64,000 nucleotides of DNA, from NCBI RefSeq assembly GCF_004522235.1, contig NZ_SDLT01000022.1:62001-126000 (forward strand), written 5' to 3'. The translations under genes were made by a program, and so were the position numbers. The notes under the pieces were generated by a model. The model did no database searches, was not told where the DNA came from, and saw only the letters and a program-made list of their open reading frames with translations. The stretch's first letter is position 1, and each line of letters begins with the position of its first letter. Positions 34,755 through 42,227 of this stretch are shown one piece after another. This stretch comes from Amycolatopsis nivea. Lineage in GTDB: Bacteria; Actinomycetota; Actinomycetes; Mycobacteriales; Pseudonocardiaceae.

Positions 34755-35522
34755 GTGAAGAGACACCTCGTGCGACGAGGCGGCCTGCTCGCCGCTGTCG
34801 TGGCGAGCATCGCCCTGGCCGGAGCTGTTCCGGCCAGCGCCGCTCCCGGCGACGGGTCGGCCTACGGCGTCAACGTCGACGTGACGCTGCTCGGCCAGCC
34901 CGCGGTGCATCTCGGCCCGCTCGCGGCCGCGAACACCAACGGCCCGACGGAAAGCACCGCGGTCTCCGCGAACGTGCCCGGCGTGCTGACCACCGGCGTG
35001 ATCAAGACGTCCGCCGTGCGCGACGACAACTCCGGCGCGGTCACGGCGAAGGCGTCCGTCGCCGACGTCGGGCTGCCGCTGCTCAAGGCCGCCGCCGGCG
35101 ATGTCGGCGTGAAGGCGGTCGAAGCCGTCTGCACCGCGACGCAGGAAGGCGTCAAGGGCAGCACCACGCTGGTCGGCGCGAACCTCGGCACCCTCGGCAA
35201 GGTCGACGCCACCCCGGCGGCGAACACCCAGCTGAAGGTCCAGGTCGGCCCGCTGCACGTGGCGACGCTGATCCTGAACGAGCAGATCAAGAACAACGAC
35301 GGCAGCCTCACCGTCAACGCCCTGCACCTGAAGCTGCTCGGCGGCGCCGCGCTGGGCGCGCTCGGCTCGGGCGACGTGATCCTGTCGTCGGCGACCTGCG
35401 GCCCGGCCGCTCCGCCGATGCCGCTCGCGTCGGGCGCAGGCATGTGGATCGGGTTCGGCGTGGTCGCCGCGATCGCGGTGCCGGTCGGCCTGCGTTTCTC
35501 CCGGCGTCGTTCGGCTGCCTGA
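34755..35522 (+). CDS. choice-of-anchor P-type surface protein, probable exosortase substrate
   Basis: 255 residues from GTG 34755 (GGAGG upstream). A signal peptide runs to about residue 29 (VPASAAPG). The body is a beta-rich secreted domain (GVNVDVTLLGQPAVHLGPL, SVADVGLPLLKAAAGDVGV, one Cys pair in EAVCTATQ and SATCGP). The C-terminus is a tripartite sorting signal: PMPLASG, a hydrophobic helix (about 228-246), then RRRS. The neighbouring exosortase is the likely processing enzyme. It is probably co-transcribed with the 59-residue LAxTG gene 20 bp downstream. Confidence 0.78.
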   Translation: MKRHLVRRGGLLAAVVASIALAGAVPASAAPGDGSAYGVNVDVTLLGQPAVHLGPLAAANTNGPTESTAVSANVPGVLTTGVIKTSAVRDDNSGAVTAKASVADVGLPLLKAAAGDVGVKAVEAVCTATQEGVKGSTTLVGANLGTLGKVDATPAANTQLKVQVGPLHVATLILNEQIKNNDGSLTVNALHLKLLGGAALGALGSGDVILSSATCGPAAPPMPLASGAGMWIGFGVVAAIAVPVGLRFSRRRSAA

Positions 35523-35542
35523 CCCGGTGAGGTGATGGATCG

Positions 35543-35722
35543 ATGTACAAGATGCCTGGCGCCGGGGTCGGCGTCGCCGGTGGCGGGGTGGGCACCCTCG
35601 CCGCCACCGGCGCCGACGTCGGCTGGTGGCTCGCGGTCGGGGTGGCGCTGGTGATCCTCGGGATCGTCGCGCTGATCGCCGTCCGCCGCCGGAATCGGCG
35701 GTTCGCCCGCCTGGACGGCTGA
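35543..35722 (+). CDS. 59-residue LAxTG membrane microprotein
   Basis: Start ATG 35543 with AGGTGAT upstream, stop TGA 35720-35722. The protein has a Gly/Val-rich N-terminus of 18 residues, then LAATG (19-23), a transmembrane helix (about 27-47, WWLAVGVALVILGIVALIAV) and RRRNRR. This is a complete cell-wall sorting signal of the LAxTG type used by class E sortases, with almost nothing else and no N-terminal signal peptide. It follows the exosortase substrate gene by 20 bp and ends just before a strong terminator. Function unknown. Confidence 0.72.
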   Translation: MYKMPGAGVGVAGGGVGTLAATGADVGWWLAVGVALVILGIVALIAVRRRNRRFARLDG

Positions 35723-35727
35723 AGAAT

Positions 35728-35765
35728 CCGGGCTGCCGGCGTGATCCCGCCGGCAGCCCGGTTTT
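35728..35765 (+). terminator. intrinsic terminator after the LAxTG gene
   Basis: Perfect 14-bp stem (35728-35741 and 35748-35761), loop of six, then TTTT. It separates the surface-protein operon from wecB. Confidence 0.88.
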
Positions 35766-35782
35766 CCGGGACACTCGAAAGG

Positions 35783-36955
35783 GTGAAAACGTTGGACGTG
35801 ATGCTGCTGGCCGGGACGCGCCCGGAGGCGGTGAAGCTCGCGCCGCTCGCGCTGGCTCTGGACGCCCGGCCCGGGCTGCGGCCGCTGGTCGTGCACAGCG
35901 GTCAGCACCAGGGCATGGTCGAACAGGCGCTGGCCCCGTTCGAGGTCGGGATCGACGCGTGGCTCGACGTGCCGCCGCGGGTGTCCGGCACGCAGGCGGA
36001 ACTGGTGTCCGGCCTGCTGCCCGCGCTCGACGCCGCGCTGCGCCGGTACCAGCCGTCGGCGGTCGTCGTGCAAGGCGACACCACCACCGGACTGGCCGGC
36101 GCGCTCGCCGCGTTCTGGCTCGGCATTCCGGTGGTGCACCTCGAAGCCGGGCTGCGTACGCACGACCTGGCGTCGCCGTTCCCCGAGGAGGGAACGCGGC
36201 AGATGATCTCGCGGATCGCCGCGCTGCACCTGGTCCCGACGGCGGCCGCGGGCGCGGCGCTGCGGGCGGAGGGCGTGCCTTCGGAGCGGATCACGCGTAC
36301 TGGCAACACTGTCGTCGACGCGGTGCTCGCGGTGGCCGCGCGCGATTTGCCCGCCCGCGATCCGGCGCTTGCCTTGTTGGAGATGGGAATCGCCGAAGCG
36401 GGCGAGCAACTGGTGCTGGTGACGTCGCACCGCCGCGAGTCATGGGGCGAACCGTTGACGCGCACGCTGACTGCCGTGCGCCAGATCGTCGATGCCCATC
36501 CGCGCGTGCAGGTGCTGTTCCCGGTGCATCCGAATCCGGCTGTGCGGGAACAGGTCGAGGAGGTGCTGGGCGAGGTCGCGCGGGTGACCGTCACCGAGCC
36601 GTTGGAGTACCCGGATCTCGTGCGCGCGCTGCGGTTGGCATCGCTCGTGCTGACGGATTCCGGTGGTATTCAAGAAGAAGCGCCGACGTTCGGTACGCCG
36701 GTGCTGGTGTTGCGTGACACTACGGAACGCCCGGAGGCCGTCGAAGCCGGTTGCGCTTGGCTGGTCGGCACCGACACCGAACTGATCACCGACACCGCTG
36801 CGCGCATTCTCCGCGGGGAGATCAGTGCTGCCGCATCAGCGAATCCGTACGGAAACGGCTCCGCGGCCGCACGGTCAGCGTCGGCGATCGAGGCGCTGCT
36901 GGGAGTGTCCCTGGATGCCGCTGCCCTGGTGAGTCCTAAAGGGACACAACATTGA
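35783..36955 (+). CDS. wecB: UDP-N-acetylglucosamine 2-epimerase (non-hydrolysing)
   Basis: 390 residues. It interconverts UDP-GlcNAc and UDP-ManNAc in the cytoplasm. The GT-B fold starts LLAGTRPEAVKLAPLALAL; HSGQHQGM, HLEAGLRT, PFPEEGTRQMI and LTDSGGIQEEAPTFGTPVLVLRDTTERPEA are the family blocks with the substrate-binding residues. GTG 35783 was chosen since the protein then begins at the first beta strand. It may supply ManNAc units for the surface glycan made by the block to the left. The 3' end overlaps tsaD by 20 bp. Confidence 0.93.
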   Translation: MKTLDVMLLAGTRPEAVKLAPLALALDARPGLRPLVVHSGQHQGMVEQALAPFEVGIDAWLDVPPRVSGTQAELVSGLLPALDAALRRYQPSAVVVQGDTTTGLAGALAAFWLGIPVVHLEAGLRTHDLASPFPEEGTRQMISRIAALHLVPTAAAGAALRAEGVPSERITRTGNTVVDAVLAVAARDLPARDPALALLEMGIAEAGEQLVLVTSHRRESWGEPLTRTLTAVRQIVDAHPRVQVLFPVHPNPAVREQVEEVLGEVARVTVTEPLEYPDLVRALRLASLVLTDSGGIQEEAPTFGTPVLVLRDTTERPEAVEAGCAWLVGTDTELITDTAARILRGEISAAASANPYGNGSAAARSASAIEALLGVSLDAAALVSPKGTQH

Positions 36956-37982
36956 CCGGCAGGCCCGGGTTCGCCGAAAAGTCCAGCGGTGCCACGGATC
37001 GACCAGCCGCCACCACGTGCGCACCCAACGCCGCGATCATCGCGCCGTTGTCCGTGCACAAGCGCGGCCGCGGCACGCGCAGCTCAATGCCAGCCTCCGC
37101 ACATCGCTCCGCGGCCAGCTCGGAAAGCCGCGAATTCGCTGCCACGCCACCGGAAATCACCAACGTGCCGATGTTTTGTTCACGCGCGGCACGGATCGCC
37201 TTCGCGGTGAGCACGTCCGCGACCGCTTCCTGAAAGGACGCCGCGACATCGTTCACCGGCACTTGATCGCCAGCGCGCTCGGCGTTCTCCACCCAGCGCG
37301 CCACCGCCGTTTTCAAGCCGGAGAAGGAAAAGTCGAACTTCGCGTCGCGTGGACCGGTCATCCCGCGCGGGAACGCGATCGCCTTCGGGTTGCCCTGCTT
37401 GGCCGCCTTGTCGATCGGCGGCCCGCCCGGGTACGGCAGCTCCAGCACCCGCGCGACCTTGTCGTACGCCTCGCCCGCCGCGTCGTCCACAGTGGACCCG
37501 AGTTCGGTGATGCTCGACGCGATGTCGTCCACTCGCAACAGTTGCGTGTGGCCGCCGGAAACGAGCAACGCCAACACCGGCGTCGGCAACGGGCCGTGCT
37601 GCAACGTGTCCACCGCGATGTGCCCGGCAAGGTGATTCACGCCGTACAGCGGCACATCCAACGCGGTCGCATACGCCTTGGCCGCCGAAACGCCCACCAG
37701 CAACGCGCCAGCGAGACCGGGCCCGGCCGTCACCGCGATCGCGTCCACATCGGACAGTTTCAGCCCGGCGGTGGCGAACGCACGCTCCGCCGTCGGCACC
37801 ATCGCTTCGAGATGCGCACGACTGGCGACCTCCGGCACGACCCCGCCGAAGCGAGCGTGCTGGTCCACACTGGACGCGACCTCGTCGGCGAGCAGCTCCA
37901 CCGTGCCGTCGTCGTGCAGCCGGACGAGGCCGACCCCGGTCTCGTCGCAGGAGCTTTCGATACCCATGATGACGCGCGCCAT
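36936..37982 (-). CDS. tsaD: tRNA threonylcarbamoyladenosine synthase subunit TsaD
   Basis: 348 residues. It transfers threonylcarbamoyl to A37 of ANN-decoding tRNAs with TsaB and TsaE. ASKHA fold: IESSCDETGVGLV, metal-binding NHLAGHI (HxxxH), LLVSGGHTQL, and the C-terminal ISGGVAANSRL and CTDNGAMIA blocks. The ATG overlaps the rimI stop by one base (TGATG), so tsaB-rimI-tsaD is one operon. TsaE is 13 kb away, beyond the second ESX block. Confidence 0.97.
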   Translation of the reverse strand: MARVIMGIESSCDETGVGLVRLHDDGTVELLADEVASSVDQHARFGGVVPEVASRAHLEAMVPTAERAFATAGLKLSDVDAIAVTAGPGLAGALLVGVSAAKAYATALDVPLYGVNHLAGHIAVDTLQHGPLPTPVLALLVSGGHTQLLRVDDIASSITELGSTVDDAAGEAYDKVARVLELPYPGGPPIDKAAKQGNPKAIAFPRGMTGPRDAKFDFSFSGLKTAVARWVENAERAGDQVPVNDVAASFQEAVADVLTAKAIRAAREQNIGTLVISGGVAANSRLSELAAERCAEAGIELRVPRPRLCTDNGAMIAALGAHVVAAGRSVAPLDFSANPGLPVNVVSL

Positions 37983-38464
37983 CAGCCGGCCACCTCGTCT
38001 CGTGCCGGGGCCTGCGCGGGGCGGGCCATGGTGAACGCGTCCGCACCGGAGGGCTGGTAGTAGCGCCGCCGGATGCCAAGTTTTTGGAAGCCGTGCGCCT
38101 CATACAGGTTCACGGCGGGGTCGTTGTCCGTGCGCACCTCGAGGAAGACCGCCGCGCGCAGCTCGTCCGCGCGCGTCAGCAACGCGCGAAGGAGCGCCTT
38201 GCCGATGCCCTGCCCTTGCGCCTCCGGCACCACGCCGATCGTGTGGACGCTCGCTTCGTAGTCACCGCGCCGCCCGACCACCGCGAGCCCCGCGTACCCA
38301 AGCAGCGTCTCCCCGTCGTCCGACCGCGCTGCGAGGTAGTAATGCCCCTGGTCAAGCTCGGAGTGGAAGGCGCGCGCACTCCACGGATCGTCGCCGGGAA
38401 AGAGGATCTTCTCGATCTCCGCGCACTTCCCGACGTCAGCGCGGCGCAGCTGGTCGAGCTTCAC
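37982..38464 (-). CDS. rimI: ribosomal protein S18-alanine N-acetyltransferase
   Basis: 160 residues. GNAT fold with HTIGVVPEAQGQGIGKALLRALL (motif A) and NLYEAHGFQKLGIRRRYY (motif B), the RimI pattern. It would acetylate the N-terminus of ribosomal protein S18, and perhaps other proteins in actinobacteria. GTG 38464 overlaps the tsaB stop by 4 bp. Position between tsaB and tsaD is conserved. Confidence 0.93.
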   Translation of the reverse strand: MKLDQLRRADVGKCAEIEKILFPGDDPWSARAFHSELDQGHYYLAARSDDGETLLGYAGLAVVGRRGDYEASVHTIGVVPEAQGQGIGKALLRALLTRADELRAAVFLEVRTDNDPAVNLYEAHGFQKLGIRRRYYQPSGADAFTMARPAQAPARDEVAG

Positions 38465-39126
38465 AGCGCAGTCACCCTCTTGCGCGCCGCGGGCTCGACA
38501 GCGTCCGGACGACGCAGGTACAGCGGCGTCAACGGCTCCGGCTCCGCGCGCTCGAGAAGCGCCGTACGCGCCACGCGCACCAACCCAGCCGGCGACGGAA
38601 ACCGCGGCTCGATCGGCACCACGCCCACCGATGCCGCGTACTGCAACGCACCATCGCCCGCCGCTACGCGAATGTCAGTCTCAATGTCCGCGGGCCGCTG
38701 TACGTGCGGACCGTCGGTGCGCGCGCCCGAAGCGTCGTACGCAGCCCAGTAGACCTCGCGACGCCGTGCGTCCGTGAAGACGAGAAACGGCTTCTCCGTG
38801 CGTACGACGTCAGACGCGATCGCGTCGAGACTGCACACCGGGTACGCCGGGATGCCGAGCGCGTGCGCATACGCAGCCGCCGTGGCCATGCCAGCCCGCA
38901 ACCCGGTGAACGGACCAGGCCCGACGCCGCACACGATCGCGTCCAGTTCGCGGAGCGTGACGCCAGCCTCCTCCGCGGCCGCCAGCGCATGCGGGGCGAT
39001 CAGCTCGCCGTGCGCCCGAGGATCCACCGTGACGCGGTCCGCCCGGGTGACAAGCTCAGCCTCGTCGACGGCAACGATGCCCGCCGTTACCGCCGGAGTA
39101 GCCGTGTCGATCGCCAATACCAGCAC
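38461..39126 (-). CDS. tsaB: tRNA threonylcarbamoyladenosine biosynthesis protein TsaB
   Basis: 221 residues. It starts VLAIDTATPAVTAGIV and has LDAIVCGVGPGPFTGLRAGMATA, the ASKHA scaffold that dimerises with TsaD. GTG 39126 is used because the frame upstream has no homologous sequence. First gene of tsaB-rimI-tsaD. Confidence 0.95.
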   Translation of the reverse strand: MLVLAIDTATPAVTAGIVAVDEAELVTRADRVTVDPRAHGELIAPHALAAAEEAGVTLRELDAIVCGVGPGPFTGLRAGMATAAAYAHALGIPAYPVCSLDAIASDVVRTEKPFLVFTDARRREVYWAAYDASGARTDGPHVQRPADIETDIRVAAGDGALQYAASVGVVPIEPRFPSPAGLVRVARTALLERAEPEPLTPLYLRRPDAVEPAARKRVTAL

Positions 39127-39196
39127 GATTTCCCAGGATAGCTCGGGTCCGAAGGGGACAAGGGGGCGGGTTTGGGGGTGCGGGAGGATACGTTCC

Positions 39197-39751
39197 GTGA
39201 CCAAGCTGTCTATCGCGGCCTTGCTCGGCGGCGTGCTGGTTCTGGCCGGTTGTTCGGCCGCTCCGGCCCCTCTCACGGAGTCGTCCGCGCCGCCCGAGGT
39301 GCCGCAGGTGCCCCATCCGCTCAACGTGCGGAAATACGAACAGGACCCGTGCGCCCTGCTCCCGCAGGCAGCGGAGGTCTTCGGCGCGGTCCGCAACCGC
39401 AAGATCACCGGCAATGTAGCCCCGGTCTGCAGCTGGAACGACCGCGAAAACAGCTCACTGGCCATAGGCCTGGTCCCCGGGCAGGGCGGCCTCGCCACCG
39501 TCTACGGAAACCGGAGCAGCACCGGCTACTTCGAACCGGCCCCCTCCATCGACGGCTACCCGGCTGTCTACACCAACGTCCTGGACAACCGTTCAGACGG
39601 CGGTTGCCAAGTCGCGGTCGGCGTCCGCTCCGACGAGACGTTCACCAGCTCAGTCATCCTCTTCCCGCGGTCTCCCTCCTACGCCGACCCCTGCGCAGTC
39701 GCACTCAAAGCAGCTACGGCGGTCGTCGCCACCCTCCGAACAGGTTCCTGA
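39197..39751 (+). CDS. DUF3558-family lipoprotein
   Basis: 184 residues from GTG 39197, with GGAGG ten bases upstream. Lipobox LVLAGC (cysteine about 19), a short Pro/Ser linker, then HPLNVRKYEQDPCALLPQAAEV, GYFEPAPSIDGYPAVY and SYADPCAVALKAATAVV. These blocks are shared with the three lipoproteins at 40352-42227, but identity is lower, so this is the oldest-diverged copy. First gene of cassette 2, divergent from tsaB. Confidence 0.77.
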   Translation: MTKLSIAALLGGVLVLAGCSAAPAPLTESSAPPEVPQVPHPLNVRKYEQDPCALLPQAAEVFGAVRNRKITGNVAPVCSWNDRENSSLAIGLVPGQGGLATVYGNRSSTGYFEPAPSIDGYPAVYTNVLDNRSDGGCQVAVGVRSDETFTSSVILFPRSPSYADPCAVALKAATAVVATLRTGS

Positions 39752-39863
39752 CGCCTGCCCGGCTTGGGGGATTTTGTCCACACGGGGAACCTCGACCGAT
39801 TAAGCTCAGTCAGAGCATCGGCAGTCGCAGACAGTGCCGCCGGGAGCGAGGGGGAGCGTCGTC

Positions 39864-40355
39864 GTGGGCAATGGGCAGTCGTCCAGCAACAGCCAGCCGG
39901 TGGACGGTCGCGCGGGGTACGTCGACCCGGAAGAGCAGGCCAAACGCGACCGCCAGGACAAGCAGTTCGGCGAAGCGATGAACTCCAACGGCGTACGCGT
40001 CTACCAGCAGCGCGCGGCAGAGGACGCGAAGGTAAACGCCGCCGCGGCGGGCGGCGGGTTCAACATGGACGTCGACGCGATGCGGAAGCTGCAGCCCAAG
40101 TGGCAGGGGATCGCGGACAAGCTCAACGACATGATCCGAACCGGTGACCAGCTGAAGGTCGTTCCCCCGCCAGCCGAAGACCCGGCCAGCACGCTGCAAA
40201 AGAAGGCGGCTGACGGCCATGCCGACGCATACTTGGCCAGCCTTCAGCAGCAACAGGCCTACGCACAGGGGTACGCGGACAAGCTGCAAGACGCCATCGC
40301 CAAGTACGAGAAACAAGACCACGCCAACACGAGCAGCCTGCGCAAGCAAGGATGA
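39864..40355 (+). CDS. WXG-type ESX secreted protein
   Basis: 163 residues from GTG 39864 with GAGGGGGAG upstream. Hydrophilic N-terminal ~55 residues, then a helical hairpin with Trp80-Gln-Gly82 (WxG) at the turn. Near the end of the second helix is Tyr148-x3-Asp152, the YxxxD secretion signal. No Sec signal peptide. It is the counterpart of 2250 in cassette 1. The end overlaps the next lipoprotein start by 4 bp. Confidence 0.75.
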   Translation: MGNGQSSSNSQPVDGRAGYVDPEEQAKRDRQDKQFGEAMNSNGVRVYQQRAAEDAKVNAAAAGGGFNMDVDAMRKLQPKWQGIADKLNDMIRTGDQLKVVPPPAEDPASTLQKKAADGHADAYLASLQQQQAYAQGYADKLQDAIAKYEKQDHANTSSLRKQG

Positions 40356-40957
40356 ACCGGGTGAAGCGCATCGCTCTCGCCGCGACCAGCGGCCTCGTTC
40401 TGCTCGCCGTCACTGCCTGCTCCTCGACCCCGGGCACACCGGTTCCGGCGACACCTGAGTCGTCGTCCTCGGCACCGACGAGCACGTCGCGCAGCGTGCC
40501 CAAGGTGAGCAACCCGCTCGACGCCGCCAAGTACGAGCAGAACCCCTGCGCCCTGCTCAGCCAAGCCCAGGCGACCGAGGTCATCAGCTCCGTCCGCAAT
40601 CGCCAGGGCAAGGGCCTCGTCGCGCCCATCTGCACCTGGTACGACGCTGACAACAACAGCGTCGGCCTCGGGCTCCTTCCCGGGCAGGGCGGTCTCGCAG
40701 GCGCCTACACCAACGCCGACAGCGAATCCGGCTACTTCGAAGCCGCACCCGACGTCAACGGCTACCCCGCCGTCTTCGCAGGCACCACCGACGACCGGAA
40801 ACGCGGCGGCTGCCAAATCGCCGTCGGAATCAAGGACGACGAACTCTTCACCGCATCCGTGCGCCTTCGAACGACGTCGCCTCTCTACAACGACCCGTGC
40901 TCGCTCGCGGTGAAAACGGCCGCTGCTGCTGTTACGACGATCAAGGCAGGTACGTGA
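40352..40957 (+). CDS. DUF3558-family lipoprotein, copy A of a triplet
   Basis: 201 residues. The ATG overlaps the previous stop (ATGA). Lipobox AVTAC (cysteine about residue 23), Pro/Ser/Thr linker, then VSNPLDAAKYEQNPCALLSQ. The mature domain has four or five cysteines. It is nearly identical to copy B in its middle and to copy C in its second half (SGYFEAAPDVNGYPAVF). Confidence 0.78.
   Translation: MNRVKRIALAATSGLVLLAVTACSSTPGTPVPATPESSSSAPTSTSRSVPKVSNPLDAAKYEQNPCALLSQAQATEVISSVRNRQGKGLVAPICTWYDADNNSVGLGLLPGQGGLAGAYTNADSESGYFEAAPDVNGYPAVFAGTTDDRKRGGCQIAVGIKDDELFTASVRLRTTSPLYNDPCSLAVKTAAAAVTTIKAGT
40472..40576 (+). repeat. 105-bp exact repeat, first copy
   Basis: Identical base for base to 41116-41220; codes for the end of the linker and the first block of the DUF3558 domain in copies A and B. 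Confidence 0.9.
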
Positions 40958-41601
40958 TGCCAGCCCGTGCCGTGCTGGACATCATCCGGCCCAGAGCAGC
41001 AGAACCCGCGAAGCCCGTCGCGCTCGCTACGACCGGCAGTCTGCTGTTGCTCGCCATGACGGCTTGTTCGTCCGTTTCCGGAACACCGACCCAGGCAACG
41101 TCGCGGCCATCTTCCGCACCGACGAGCACGTCGCGCAGCGTGCCCAAGGTGAGCAACCCGCTCGACGCCGCCAAGTACGAGCAGAACCCCTGCGCCCTGC
41201 TCAGCCAAGCCCAGGCGACCCAGCTCATCAACTCCGTCCGCAACCGCCAGGCCGCAGGCGCCGTCGCGCCCATCTGCAGCTGGATTGACGCCGACGGCAA
41301 CCGGATCGGACTCGGGCTCCTCCCGCACCAGGGCGGCTTGGCCAGCGCTTACCAGCACCAGGACAGCCAGTCTGGCTACTTCGAAGCGATCCCCGAGATC
41401 GATGGCTATCCGGCGGTTCTTTCCGGAACGACCGACAGCCGGAAAAGCGGCGGCTGCCAGGCCATCGTCGGGATCAAAGACGACGAAACCTTCACCAGTT
41501 CGATCCTGCTCCAGCCGCAATCGCCGCTCTATCAGGATCCGTGCTCTCTGGCAGTCAAAACGGCCGCGGCCGCCATCACGACGATCAAGGCCGGTACGTG
41601 A
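40957..41601 (+). CDS. DUF3558-family lipoprotein, copy B of a triplet
   Basis: 214 residues. The ATG shares one base with the previous stop (TGATG). The N-terminus has a longer cytoplasmic part (about 20 residues) before the hydrophobic core and lipobox AMTAC. A 105-bp stretch (41116-41220) is identical to copy A; the second half (HQDSQSGYFEAIPEIDGYPAVL) is more diverged. Confidence 0.77.
   Translation: MPARAVLDIIRPRAAEPAKPVALATTGSLLLLAMTACSSVSGTPTQATSRPSSAPTSTSRSVPKVSNPLDAAKYEQNPCALLSQAQATQLINSVRNRQAAGAVAPICSWIDADGNRIGLGLLPHQGGLASAYQHQDSQSGYFEAIPEIDGYPAVLSGTTDSRKSGGCQAIVGIKDDETFTSSILLQPQSPLYQDPCSLAVKTAAAAITTIKAGT
41116..41220 (+). repeat. 105-bp exact repeat, second copy
   Basis: Second copy of 40472-40576, 644 bp downstream. 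Confidence 0.9.
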
Positions 41602-42227
41602 TGACGAGCCGCATCGTCACTGGGCCCGAGTCGGCAAAACCGGTCACCTTCGCTGCGGCAGGGAGTCTCGTTTTGCTCGCCGTCACTGCCTGCTCCTCGA
41701 CTCCAGGCACTCCGGTTCCGGCGACACCCGAGTCGTCTTCCACACCGACGAGCACCACGCGCAGCGTGCCTAAAGTGAGCAACCCCCTCGACGCCACCAA
41801 GTACGAGCAGAACCCCTGCGCCCTGCTCAGCCAGGCCCAGGCGACCGAGGTCATCAACGCCGTTCGCCACCGGCAGGGCAAAGGCCTCGTCGCACCGCTG
41901 TGCAGCTGGTACGACGACAGGGACAACAGCGTCGGCCTCGGGCTGCTCCCCGGACAAGGCGGGCTGGCAGGCGCCTACACCAACGCCGACAGCGACTCCG
42001 GCTACTTCGAAGCCGCCCCCGACGTCAACGGCTACCCCGCCGTCTTCGCGGGCACCACCGACGACCGGAAACGCGGCGGCTGCCAAATCGCCGTCGGGAT
42101 CAAGGACGACGAGACCTTCACCGCGTCCGTGCTGCTCGACAAATCGTTCCCCGGCTATGCCGACCCGTGCGCATTGGCTGCGAAAACCGCCGCCGCTGCC
42201 GTCACCACTCTCAAGGCAGGTGCTTGA
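41601..42227 (+). CDS. DUF3558-family lipoprotein, copy C of a triplet
   Basis: 208 residues, TGATG coupling to copy B. Lipobox AVTAC (cysteine about 31), linker TPTSTTRSVPKVSNPLDATKYE. From the GYFEAAPDVNGYPAVFAGTTDDR block on, it is almost identical to copy A, but it differs from A and B in the middle at DNA level. It couples by TGATG to the PPE-like gene. Confidence 0.78.
   Translation: MTSRIVTGPESAKPVTFAAAGSLVLLAVTACSSTPGTPVPATPESSSTPTSTTRSVPKVSNPLDATKYEQNPCALLSQAQATEVINAVRHRQGKGLVAPLCSWYDDRDNSVGLGLLPGQGGLAGAYTNADSDSGYFEAAPDVNGYPAVFAGTTDDRKRGGCQIAVGIKDDETFTASVLLDKSFPGYADPCALAAKTAAAAVTTLKAGA

Noticed and set aside
39774..39782. Single TTGTCCACA DnaA box in cassette 2
   Set aside because: One isolated site without neighbours is expected by chance; only the cluster at 20952-21003 is notable.
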